NCBI GenBank assembly: GCA_964436865.1
Contig: CAYTFK010000210.1
Location: 1 to 12,674 of the forward strand
Direction of reading: 5' to 3'
Source: JAXGPP01 sp964436865
GTDB taxonomy: Bacteria; Planctomycetota; Planctomycetia; Pirellulales; Thermoguttaceae
DNA length: 12,674 bases
Shown here: positions 1-6,264 of the stretch, piece by piece
How the letters are laid out: every line of letters begins with the position of its first letter
Numbering within the stretch: position 1 is the stretch's first letter
Program-made: the position numbers and the translations under genes
Notes under the pieces: model-generated
The model's database searches: none
What the model was told of the DNA's origin: nothing
What the model saw: the letters and a program-made list of their open reading frames with translations, nothing else

Positions 1-163
1 GTCGCCCTTTCAGGGCTGCGGATGGAAAATGGTGTGGTGGCCCCAGGGCTGCGCCCTGGGCTATAATACTGCGCCCCTTCGGGGCGGAAGAGACGGATTG
101 GAAATCCGTCCTACGGGGTGAGGGAGACGGATTGAAGATTGGTCGTGCGGGGTGAGGAGCGTT
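1..163. repeat. Hairpin-rich intergenic repeat cassette downstream of the cardiolipin synthase gene
   Basis: This non-coding stretch lies beyond the stop codon of the cardiolipin synthase gene and is densely structured. Hairpin A pairs 4-8 with 12-16 around a TTC triloop. Hairpin B pairs 42-49 with 53-60 (arm CCCAGGGC, triloop TGC). Hairpin C pairs 72-77 with 81-86 around a TTC triloop. Hairpin D pairs 92-99 with 103-110 (arm GACGGATT). A and C appear to be copies of one element, because the loop is identical and one arm position has changed from T-A to C-G with pairing kept. A short AT-rich word, CTATAATACT, separates B from C. The left end is cut by the window, so the full unit is not visible. 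Possible roles are transcription termination, mRNA 3'-end protection, or a dispersed mobile repeat. I recall similar elements between planctomycete genes but cannot verify that here. Confidence 0.7.
91..158. repeat. Two tandem copies of a 34-base unit
   Basis: Bases 91-124 and 125-158 align without gaps over 34 positions, and 27 of them are identical by eye. Both copies begin AGACGGATTG and end with CGGGGTGAGG plus one base. Copy 1 contains an 8-base-pair hairpin (92-99 with 103-110). In copy 2 the right arm has diverged and the hairpin can no longer form. The repeat sits inside the larger hairpin cassette and ends a few bases before the cardiolipin synthase stop codon. Confidence 0.7.
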
Positions 164-1603
164 TTATAGAAGGGGGCTGAGGAGCTTGGCGAGGTTCATC
201 TTGAACTGATTGAGCCATGAGCGGCTGGGCCAGGTGCCGGGGCGGGCGATGAGGGAATGCCGCTGGTAGCCTTCCTGGAGGCGGCGCAACTGGGCGACCG
301 TACCCGGATCGTGCAGGATGAGGTTGAGCTCGAAGTTGAGCGTGAAGGAGCGGATGTCGTAGTTTGCGGAGCCGAACATGGCGAACTTGTCGTCGACGGT
401 GAGCGTTTTCGCGTGCAGCATGCCGCGCTGGTAGCGGAAGACGCGGGCGCCGAACCGCATGAGGTGTTCGCAGTAGAAGGCGCCGGCGGCGTCGACGACC
501 GGGTGGTCGCTTTTGCGCGGCACGACCAGATCGACGCGGACGCCCCGCTGCGCCGCAAGGCGCAACGCCAGCAGCATGGCGTCGTTGGGCACGAAGTAGG
601 GGGACGTGATCACGACGCACTGCTGCGCCAGGAAGATCGCCTTGACGATCAGGTCCTGGAACTCGTCGGTGGCCGCATCGGGTCCGGTGGGGACGACCTG
701 GACGGCGACGTTGCCGGCGATCACCGCGGGGGGAAACAGCGCCGGGTCTTCGAGCAGTTCGCCCGATTCGTGGAACCAGTCTTCGAGGAAGATGTCCTGA
801 AGCTGCTGCACGACCGGCCCGCGGATCCGCGCCATGATGTCGTGCCACACCCCGGCGCGGCGGTGCCCGTAGCTGGGACGGATGACGTTCTGCGAGCCGG
901 TGTAGGCGATCCGGCCGTCGATGATCGCCAGCTTGCGGTGGTTCCGCAGGTCCATTCGGGCGAGCCCCATCCGCAGCAGGTTCACCGGCAGGGCGGGGAG
1001 GACTTCGATCCCCTGCTGGCGCAGTTGGGGCGCGAGCCGCCGGAACAGCCGCCGCGAGCCGACGCCGTCGGCCAGCAGCCGGCAGGCGACGCCGCGCGTG
1101 CGCGCCCGCACCATCGCGGCCGCCACCCGTTGGCCGACGTGATCGTCGGCATAGATGTAGAACAGCAGATGGACATGGTGCTCGGCGGCGTCGATATCGG
1201 CGATGAGCCGGTCGATGACCGTATCGGGGCGGGTCATCAGTTCGACCGTGTTGCCGCCCACCAGCGGCAGGCCGCCAAGTTGGGCGGCGGTATACCACTG
1301 GTTCTCCGGTTCGGGGGCGAAGCCGGCGGCGATCACGTGCTGCGGTTCGACGCCGTGATGACCCGCGCCGAGGAATTCGAGGTGCCGCCGCTGCCGCCGG
1401 GCGAGCCGGCGCCGTCCGAGCCGGTTCTCTCCCAAGAGCAGATAGAAGATCGCCCCCATCCAGGGTTCGAGAAAGACGATGGCCAGCCAGAACAGGCAGG
1501 CGGCGGGCTTCTCCTTGCGGAGGACGATGGCCGGCAACAGCAAGAGGCGGATCATCCACCCGCCGAAGAAGAGGAACTGTTGGGTCCAGAGGAGCAGGCT
1601 CAT
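164..1603 (-). CDS. cls: Cardiolipin synthase (phospholipase D superfamily)
   Basis: This 479-residue protein should make cardiolipin in the cytoplasmic membrane, in the bacterial ClsA-type reaction by condensing two phosphatidylglycerols. Two hydrophobic N-terminal segments (about residues 8-28 and 36-57) match the membrane anchor of the family. Two complete HKD motifs follow: H222-x-K224-x4-D229 with GSQN after it, and H397-x-K399-x4-D404 with GSAN after it. Those are the two half-sites of the phospholipase D active centre. Length is normal for ClsA-type enzymes. The ATG start lies 12 bases after the stop of the BRCT-MerR-TPR gene and has only a weak purine-rich stretch before it, so translation may depend on the upstream gene. 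It is the last gene of the probable three-gene operon. A phosphatidyltransferase of related specificity, for example one using phosphatidylethanolamine as in ClsC, cannot be excluded, but the N-terminal anchor favours the ClsA type. Confidence 0.93.
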   Translation of the reverse strand: MSLLLWTQQFLFFGGWMIRLLLLPAIVLRKEKPAACLFWLAIVFLEPWMGAIFYLLLGENRLGRRRLARRQRRHLEFLGAGHHGVEPQHVIAAGFAPEPENQWYTAAQLGGLPLVGGNTVELMTRPDTVIDRLIADIDAAEHHVHLLFYIYADDHVGQRVAAAMVRARTRGVACRLLADGVGSRRLFRRLAPQLRQQGIEVLPALPVNLLRMGLARMDLRNHRKLAIIDGRIAYTGSQNVIRPSYGHRRAGVWHDIMARIRGPVVQQLQDIFLEDWFHESGELLEDPALFPPAVIAGNVAVQVVPTGPDAATDEFQDLIVKAIFLAQQCVVITSPYFVPNDAMLLALRLAAQRGVRVDLVVPRKSDHPVVDAAGAFYCEHLMRFGARVFRYQRGMLHAKTLTVDDKFAMFGSANYDIRSFTLNFELNLILHDPGTVAQLRRLQEGYQRHSLIARPGTWPSRSWLNQFKMNLAKLLSPLL

Positions 1604-1615
1604 AGCCGCTCTGTT

Positions 1616-2830
1616 TTACCCTCCCTCGAGCGAGCCGCCTAGCCGGCTGCGGGCCTGATCGGCCCACGGGCTGTCGGGCGCTTGCTCGAGGAAGGCCTGC
1701 CAGTGGCTGGCGGCTTCATCGCGCCGGCCCAGTTCGTCGAGCGTCCGCGCGAGGTGGTAATGGACGTCGGCGTAATCGGGGTGGTAGCGGAGCGCGCCTT
1801 CAAACGCCGCAACGGCGAGATCCGGCTGACCGGTCTCCGCCAGCACGCAGCCGAGGTTAGCCCGGGCTTCGACGTAGTCCTCGTTCAGCTCGACCGCCAT
1901 GAAGTACCGTTCCCGCGCCGCCGTCGGATCGCCCAGCCGGTAGAGAAGTTCGGCGAGTTGGAAGCAGGTCTCGGCCGTCGGCCCGCCGGCCGCCAGGGCC
2001 GCGCGGTACAGTTCGACCGCCTCGGTGAGATGGCCCGATTCCTCGAGTTCCGCGGCCAGCTCGCAGAGTTCGGCCGGGGTCTGGGGCGGGGCCGTGGGCT
2101 CGGGCATCGGCACCACGGGGGCCTGCCCGGCCGCGGCAGCCTCGGCTTCGCCGCCGCGTTCGACGGCCTCGAAATCGAATCGCAACTGGCCGCCCGGCTC
2201 GACGAGCCCGTCGCCCTGCCGGAGCAGGATTTCCTTGCCTTCGACGATCACGGAGAGCTGCGCAAGCGGGCGCTCGACGCCGGGCAGCAGCCGGACGAGT
2301 GACGCAAGTTTCTTCTCGATCGCCTGCGGCGACATTCCGGCGGCCAGCAATCCGGCCAGCCGGCGGGCAGTGGCCACCTCCTGGAAATCGAAGTAGGCCA
2401 GCCGGCGAACCTCGCGCGTCGGCACGATGAGCCCGCGCCGCTGCCACCGGCGGATGACGGCCACCGGCACTCCGAGCAGTTCGGCGAGCATCGCCGGGGT
2501 GTAGAGCCGCTGGATGTCGTGCTCGGTCTCAACGAGCCCCAGGCGCTGCCAGAGCTGTGTTTCGGTGAGGACCTCGGTCCGCCCTTCCTCGATTGCCTGG
2601 CGAGTGGGGCCGTCGACCAGTTCATCAAGGTCGTCGATCTCGCCGAGGGGCAAGCCGTGCTCACCGACCACAATCAGGTCGACGGTGGCGTCGGGGCGTT
2701 CGGCAATCGCCGCCCCATGCTTGCGGAGCAGTTGGGCGGCATCGCGCTTGGACATGCTGGCCAGCTTGCCCACGACGGCCAGCCGCCGACCGGCCAGAGG
2801 TCCAGTTTCGTCAGAAGCCGCTTCAGACAT
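1616..2830 (-). CDS. BRCT-MerR-TPR fusion protein, putative regulator
   Basis: This 404-residue protein combines three modules. Residues about 10-95 resemble a BRCT domain (GRRLAVVGKLASMSKRDAAQ, then a hydrophobic strand DLIVVGEHG), as seen in NAD-dependent DNA ligase. Residues about 108-180 are a MerR-type helix-turn-helix (YTPAMLAELLGVPVAVIRRW, then the wing RRGLIVPTREVRRLAYFDF). An Ala/Pro-rich linker (about 226-252) leads to about four TPR units (254-387, with GHLTEAVELYRAALAAGG and the later YADVHYHLARTLDELGRRDE as examples). No Cys-rich metal site or known effector domain of classical MerR proteins is seen. The role is therefore inferred: DNA binding by the MerR part and protein partners through the BRCT and TPR parts. 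The ATG starts 21 bases after the repeat-protein stop, with no clear Shine-Dalgarno sequence. It is probably cotranscribed with its neighbours and may regulate them. Confidence 0.85.
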   Translation of the reverse strand: MSEAASDETGPLAGRRLAVVGKLASMSKRDAAQLLRKHGAAIAERPDATVDLIVVGEHGLPLGEIDDLDELVDGPTRQAIEEGRTEVLTETQLWQRLGLVETEHDIQRLYTPAMLAELLGVPVAVIRRWQRRGLIVPTREVRRLAYFDFQEVATARRLAGLLAAGMSPQAIEKKLASLVRLLPGVERPLAQLSVIVEGKEILLRQGDGLVEPGGQLRFDFEAVERGGEAEAAAAGQAPVVPMPEPTAPPQTPAELCELAAELEESGHLTEAVELYRAALAAGGPTAETCFQLAELLYRLGDPTAARERYFMAVELNEDYVEARANLGCVLAETGQPDLAVAAFEGALRYHPDYADVHYHLARTLDELGRRDEAASHWQAFLEQAPDSPWADQARSRLGGSLEGG

Positions 2831-2837
2831 CCGGGTC

Positions 2838-2850
2838 TCGCTGGCAGCGA
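2838..2850. promoter_or_regulatory. 13-base perfect palindrome between the repeat-protein and regulator genes
   Basis: The sequence TCGCTGGCAGCGA has two perfect 6-base arms around a single central G. It fills most of the 21-base gap between the stop of the YTV protein and the start of the BRCT-MerR-TPR protein. It could be a protein-binding site or a small mRNA hairpin near the translation start. It is shorter than usual MerR operators, and a site of this length can occur by chance in GC-rich DNA. Confidence 0.2.
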
Positions 2851-2851
2851 A

Positions 2852-4264
2852 TCAGGTGGCCGGTCCCTTGGGTTGGCCGTAAACGCCGGAGGGAGCAGAC
2901 GGGCTCGGCGAGGAACCGTTCTGCGGCGCGGCTTGCGGCGACTCGGCGTCGATCGGCCCGGGGAGCACGTCGTCGGACAAGCTCGGCGCCTGATCGGCCG
3001 CGCTGCCGCCGTTGCGCAAGGGGGTCGGCTCGCCATTGCGCGGCGACTCGACGTAGGGGCGTTCGGCCGGAACCATGTCGACGGGGCAGGCAGGCTCGAC
3101 GGGGCAAGGATCGATCGGCACGCGGGCGCAGACGGTTCGCGGCACGCTGCGGGTGTAGGTGACCGGCACGCGGCGTTCGACGCACCGCGGCACGCGGACC
3201 GTTTCCTGCACAGCGACGGTGCGGCACACCCGGATGGGAATCTGCTCGCACTTCTCTTCAGTGATCATGCGGCAGGTGCGGACCGGAACGCGGTTGACCT
3301 TCTGCTCGCAGACCATGCGGCAGGTTTGCACGGGGATTTGTTGTTCGACGCGTTCGACGACGGGGCGGCACACGGTGTACGGGACGCGGCGGACGCGTTC
3401 CTCGCAGACCATGCGGCTGACCTGCACGGGCACCTTGTAGCGGATCTGCTCCTGGCGATAGCTGGTTACCTGGACGGGTACCTGCCGCTGGACGGTCCGG
3501 GGCATGTAGGTGGTTTGCGGCACCTGGCGGGCGACGACGTTGGGCCGCCAGACGCGTTGCACTTCGTATGTGCCGCGGGGCACCTGCACCCAGTAGAGTC
3601 CGCCAGGCTGGAAGACGGTGGCGCCGGTGACGGGATCGGTGTTGCAGGCCGCGGGCCGCCACGCCAGCCGGGAGGCGGGCCGGGCGGGGCGGAATACGGT
3701 CTGGTCCTGGAAGCAGCCCTGGTCGACGTATTCCGTGCGGCAGGTTGTGACCGGTTCCATGACCGTGTGACACTCGGTGCGGAAGGAAGTCTCGACGACG
3801 GGCCGCATCACCGTGCGGACGCACTCGCGCTCGGACGTTTCGACGACCGGCCTCGAGACGGTGTAGCGCTCCTCGCGCTCGGCGGTCTCGCGGACATAGC
3901 GCACCCGGTTGTAGCTGGCGTCGCGGTAGCTGGTTTCCCAGACCGGCCGCTGCACGGTGTAGGTCTCGTCGCGATAGCTCGTTTCCCAGACGGGGCGCGA
4001 GACGGTATAGCGGCGCTGGCGGTATTCGGTTTCCCAGACGGGCCGGTAGCTGGTGACCTGCCGCTCCTCGCAAACGGTGTCGTACTCGATGCGATAGGCG
4101 GTGACCTGCTCCTGTTCGTAGACGGTCTGGTAGACGATGCGGTAGGCCTGGCCGTCGTCGCAGGTGAGGCAGGCTGACGAGGGCGAGTAGACCTGAGCGG
4201 AGGCGTTGGCGGCCAGCGCCAGTCCGATCAAGACAGTGCAATTAGCGACGAAGCGTACGTTCAT
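2852..4264 (-). CDS. Secreted Cys-rich repeat protein of the planctomycete YTV type
   Basis: This 470-residue protein has a clear signal peptide: basic start MNVRF, hydrophobic core to residue 20, and likely cleavage after ASA at 23. Residues 42-185 hold nine gapless repeats of exactly 16 residues; the central copies read RPVWETSYRDETYTVQ or close to it, and YTV recurs. A non-repeated stretch (about 186-251) follows. Eight more gapless 16-residue repeats then run from 252 to 379, each with V/I-P at positions 11-12 and often Cys at position 16. The tail (380-470) is rich in Pro, Ser, Gly and Asn and looks disordered. From memory, YTV repeats (a Pfam family) are known from Rhodopirellula and have been linked to its cell wall, so a structural, disulfide-linked envelope role is likely but not shown. 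A purine-rich AGGA lies just before the ATG, closer than usual. It is the first gene of a probable operon with the two following genes. Confidence 0.9.
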   Translation of the reverse strand: MNVRFVANCTVLIGLALAANASAQVYSPSSACLTCDDGQAYRIVYQTVYEQEQVTAYRIEYDTVCEERQVTSYRPVWETEYRQRRYTVSRPVWETSYRDETYTVQRPVWETSYRDASYNRVRYVRETAEREERYTVSRPVVETSERECVRTVMRPVVETSFRTECHTVMEPVTTCRTEYVDQGCFQDQTVFRPARPASRLAWRPAACNTDPVTGATVFQPGGLYWVQVPRGTYEVQRVWRPNVVARQVPQTTYMPRTVQRQVPVQVTSYRQEQIRYKVPVQVSRMVCEERVRRVPYTVCRPVVERVEQQIPVQTCRMVCEQKVNRVPVRTCRMITEEKCEQIPIRVCRTVAVQETVRVPRCVERRVPVTYTRSVPRTVCARVPIDPCPVEPACPVDMVPAERPYVESPRNGEPTPLRNGGSAADQAPSLSDDVLPGPIDAESPQAAPQNGSSPSPSAPSGVYGQPKGPAT

Positions 4265-4307
4265 AGTTCCTACCCGACAGTGCGTCTATTTCGGTCCTCT
4301 GCGGAGA

Positions 4308-4439
4308 TCAACCAGGCAGAACGGCTGGCGAAAGGCTGCCGCATGGCGGTTGGTGGCTCCGAGCAAATACCAGGACATCGGAAGGAAGACACCAAGGCGG
4401 CATGCAGGCCGGCGCCTGAGGCGCGCAGCAACCGCACAT
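4308..4439 (-). CDS. Possible 43-residue Cys-rich small protein or leader peptide
   Basis: The frame starts at an ATG preceded by GGGAG with six bases of spacing, which is a better ribosome site than those of most larger genes here. It ends with TGA 43 bases before the YTV-protein start. The product begins MCGCCAPQAPACMPPWC, so five Cys fall within 17 residues, and a sixth occurs at residue 33. No known family is recognised. A Cys-rich leader upstream of a Cys-rich secreted protein could serve translational control, but a 43-codon frame can arise by chance in GC-rich DNA. Confidence 0.22.
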   Translation of the reverse strand: MCGCCAPQAPACMPPWCLPSDVLVFARSHQPPCGSLSPAVLPG

Positions 4440-4455
4440 CAATGTCTCCCATTGA

Positions 4456-4501
4456 ATTTGGCAAATAAATCGCCTTTGGGCAAACGGAAAAGCTTGCCAA
4501 G
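4456..4501. promoter_or_regulatory. Cluster of three TTG/CAA palindromes upstream of the YTV gene
   Basis: Three short inverted repeats share the same half-site. They are ATTTG-G-CAAAT (4456-4466), TTTG-GG-CAAA (4475-4484) and CTTG-C-CAAG (4493-4501). The first two are centred about 18-19 bases apart and the third about 17 bases further on. They lie directly upstream of the ribosome-binding site of the small ORF and about 190 bases before the YTV-protein start. Repeated half-sites at similar spacing suggest operators for a dimeric regulator, possibly the MerR-like protein of the same operon. No binding site of that protein is known to me. Confidence 0.3.
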
Positions 4502-4660
4502 AGGGTGTCGCGGCTTCGCTAATCAAGGGGCGGCAAGCAGTTAAGGCGTCGAAAAATTCTTGAAGTTTTTCGTGCCTTATTCCGGGCCTTGTGTCCCGCG
4601 GAAAACGGCCCCCCCGCCGGTCCCTGTACAGTCTGCGCAACCGCTGCAAACGGAACGGCT

Positions 4661-6010
4661 TCAGGCCGCGGTGGCGCGGGTGCGATTGGTTGATTTCTGC
4701 CGCCAGCGGGCGAACCACTTTGGCGGCATCGCGAGGCCCCAACGCTCGCCCACGGCCGTGAGCGCGACGCGGTCTTCGAGGTTCGGGCGAAAGACCGTCA
4801 GGATCAACAGCGGCAGATACCAGGCCATGTAGAGGCCGCCCTGATGGGCTTTCCAGAACTGTGTCGCCAGCATGACCGCGGCCGAGCAACTCAGCAGCGT
4901 GCCGAGATTCTTCTGCGGCGGCCAGGGGATCAAGCCGAAGCACAAAGCGAGAAAGCCGGCGATGACCGGGATGCGGTAGTAGAACGCCAGGCCGTGATGG
5001 CTCCAGAAGCCGTCGGCGCCGGCGGCCGACCATGTGGACCAGCCAAGCAACTGCTTGAACTGTTCGCTGAAGGAGGTCCCCGGCCACAAGGCGAGCGACA
5101 ACACGACGAGGATCAGCATGGCAGCGGCGCCGATGAGGAATCGGACCAGGCCACGCTGCCAATAGAAGCTGCACCACAGCGGCAGGAGGAACAACGGGTA
5201 GTAGATTACGCCGCCGGCCAGACCGATGAGCATGCCGGCGACCATCGGCCGCCGATAGGCCTCGACGGCCCACACCAACAGCGCGCCGGGGATGACGTGG
5301 TCGACACGACCGGCCATCTGCGTAGTGTAGGGCAGGATGAGGTAGAGCGTCGCCGCGGCGACACCAGTCTGGATGTTGTCGAAATGGCGGTACCCGATCA
5401 GCACCATGCCGATGACCACGGCGAGGTGACCGAGGATCGCCGTGGCCCGCGTGCTGACGGTGAGAAACAGATCGTGCTGGAACGGTTCCGACTGGGTGTC
5501 GTCGGTGGGCATCAAGAGCCGGCTGGGCAGATCGGCGAAGGCGTAGAACAAGGGGTAGCCGGGCCCGTAGCGGCGCAGATCATCCTGCTCGCCCGTGGCC
5601 GCCTGGCGCGTGAGGATCTGATCCCAGCGCTTGGCGCCTTCCTGATCGGTCTCGGTCATCTGCGCGGCGCCGACGTTGGCCATCATGAACACGATCATCG
5701 CGGCGCCGGTGAAGGTCAGGCCGCTGGCGTTGAGATTCGGCTCCAGGAGCGGCCGCCGGACCATCACCGGATCGAGCAAGAGACGCACCAGCAACAAAGC
5801 GCCCACGGTGAACAGCCAGACGTAGCCGGCGGTCTCCATTCCGCGCGCCACCAGCAGCAGTCCGGGGGCCGAGAAGATCAGCGCGAGCAGATCGAGATTC
5901 CGCACGCTGAGCAGGCGGTGGAACTTGAAATAGATGCCGATGGTGAGGAGCGACGACAGGTAGATCCATGTCGTCGGGTGCATCTGGTATTCGAAGAGGA
6001 CTTCTTGCAT
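4661..6010 (-). CDS. Multi-pass membrane protein of unknown function
   Basis: This 449-residue protein has about ten to twelve predicted membrane segments, including about 13-30, 39-56, 63-80, 97-115, 186-206, 257-280, 290-309, 345-362 and 395-407. A long polar loop (about 116-185) contains acidic residues (TETDQEG) and an aromatic stretch (RYGPGYPLFYAFADLP). The C-terminus is basic and probably cytoplasmic (KWFARWRQKSTNRTR). There is no signal peptide. The layout of many helices plus an early large external loop, and the late motif HQGGLYMAWYLPL, is reminiscent of GT-C fold glycosyltransferases of the GT87 or GT39 kind. I cannot point to a diagnostic catalytic pair, so this is only a suspicion. 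The ATG is preceded by GGGTGG at six bases. It is transcribed separately from its neighbours, with gaps of 254 and 396 bases. Confidence 0.85.
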   Translation of the reverse strand: MQEVLFEYQMHPTTWIYLSSLLTIGIYFKFHRLLSVRNLDLLALIFSAPGLLLVARGMETAGYVWLFTVGALLLVRLLLDPVMVRRPLLEPNLNASGLTFTGAAMIVFMMANVGAAQMTETDQEGAKRWDQILTRQAATGEQDDLRRYGPGYPLFYAFADLPSRLLMPTDDTQSEPFQHDLFLTVSTRATAILGHLAVVIGMVLIGYRHFDNIQTGVAAATLYLILPYTTQMAGRVDHVIPGALLVWAVEAYRRPMVAGMLIGLAGGVIYYPLFLLPLWCSFYWQRGLVRFLIGAAAMLILVVLSLALWPGTSFSEQFKQLLGWSTWSAAGADGFWSHHGLAFYYRIPVIAGFLALCFGLIPWPPQKNLGTLLSCSAAVMLATQFWKAHQGGLYMAWYLPLLILTVFRPNLEDRVALTAVGERWGLAMPPKWFARWRQKSTNRTRATAA

Positions 6011-6264
6011 CGCGTGCCACCCGAAGTCGCCCGACTATCAAGTCCCAGGAGGATTGGGCAGCGAGGGCGAAGTGAAACAAGCCCGCTTTTCCCGACCGCC
6101 GGCGCGGCAAGCGCTCCACAAATGACGGCGGAACCGACAAACCCTCAGAATACCCGGATGAGGGGCGTTTGCAAGCCCTGCGGCGGCTGAGCGCGGTGTT
6201 GCCCGCAAAGTCTGCCCAGACGGAATTGCCGCAGCAGATCGACCGGAGGCGCGCCGTGCGCGGT
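6011..6264. other. 254-base intergenic gap with little recognisable content
   Basis: This gap separates the GTPase stop from the membrane-protein start. It holds a weak sigma-70-like element at 6147-6174 and a 12-base palindrome, GTCTG-CC-CAGAC, at 6210-6221. The palindrome lies about 44 bases past the GTPase stop and has no T-run after it. I saw no small gene with convincing support. Confidence 0.5.
6147..6174 (-). promoter_or_regulatory. Weak sigma-70-like promoter candidate for the membrane protein gene
   Basis: Read on the minus strand, TTGCAA (6174-6169) is followed after 16 bases by TATTCT (6152-6147). Each hexamer matches four of six consensus positions. It lies about 137 bases upstream of the membrane-protein ATG. 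In this sequence such a match is weak evidence. Confidence 0.22.

Larger units (their letters stand above)
4265..4660. other. Intergenic region upstream of the YTV protein gene
   Basis: This 396-base gap separates the membrane-protein stop from the YTV-protein start and must hold the promoter of the latter unless transcription reads through. It is richer in A and T than its surroundings between about 4440 and 4570. I saw no convincing sigma-70 promoter. It contains the palindrome cluster at 4456-4501, a small ORF at 4308-4439, and a 7-base inverted repeat with GCTTGCC at 4492-4498 and GGCAAGC at 4532-4538. An AT-rich weak hairpin (4551-4556 with 4566-4571) follows the membrane-protein gene at some distance. 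It lacks the GC-rich stem of a standard terminator. Confidence 0.6.

Noticed and set aside
62..67. Perfect TATAAT on the plus strand
   Set aside because: It lies between two hairpins of the repeat cassette, has no -35 element at the right distance (GGCCCC is there), and no plus-strand gene follows.
257..1642. Long open frame on the plus strand opposite the cardiolipin synthase gene
   Set aside because: It is fully antisense to a gene with two HKD motifs, and its translation is low in complexity with many Asp, Gly, Arg and Gln. This is the usual effect of GC-rich third positions.
2519..4177. 552-codon plus-strand frame opposite the YTV gene, with its own internal repeats
   Set aside because: The repetitive look is the mirror of the 48-base repeats of the real gene. 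There is no recognisable domain, and it also runs across the start of the regulator gene.
2852..4264. The repeats of the YTV gene as a CRISPR-like or satellite DNA array
   Set aside because: The period is in frame, has no spacers, and varies at codon level while keeping the protein pattern. It is therefore a coding repeat.
4551..4571. GAAAAA/TTTTTC inverted repeat downstream of the membrane protein gene as a terminator
   Set aside because: The stem is almost entirely A-T and lies about 90 bases past the stop codon. It would be too weak for an intrinsic terminator in this GC-rich DNA.
4844..6190. 448-codon plus-strand frame opposite the membrane protein
   Set aside because: The translation is charged and low in complexity (many Glu, Gln, Asp and Arg), which is typical of the antisense of hydrophobic codons.
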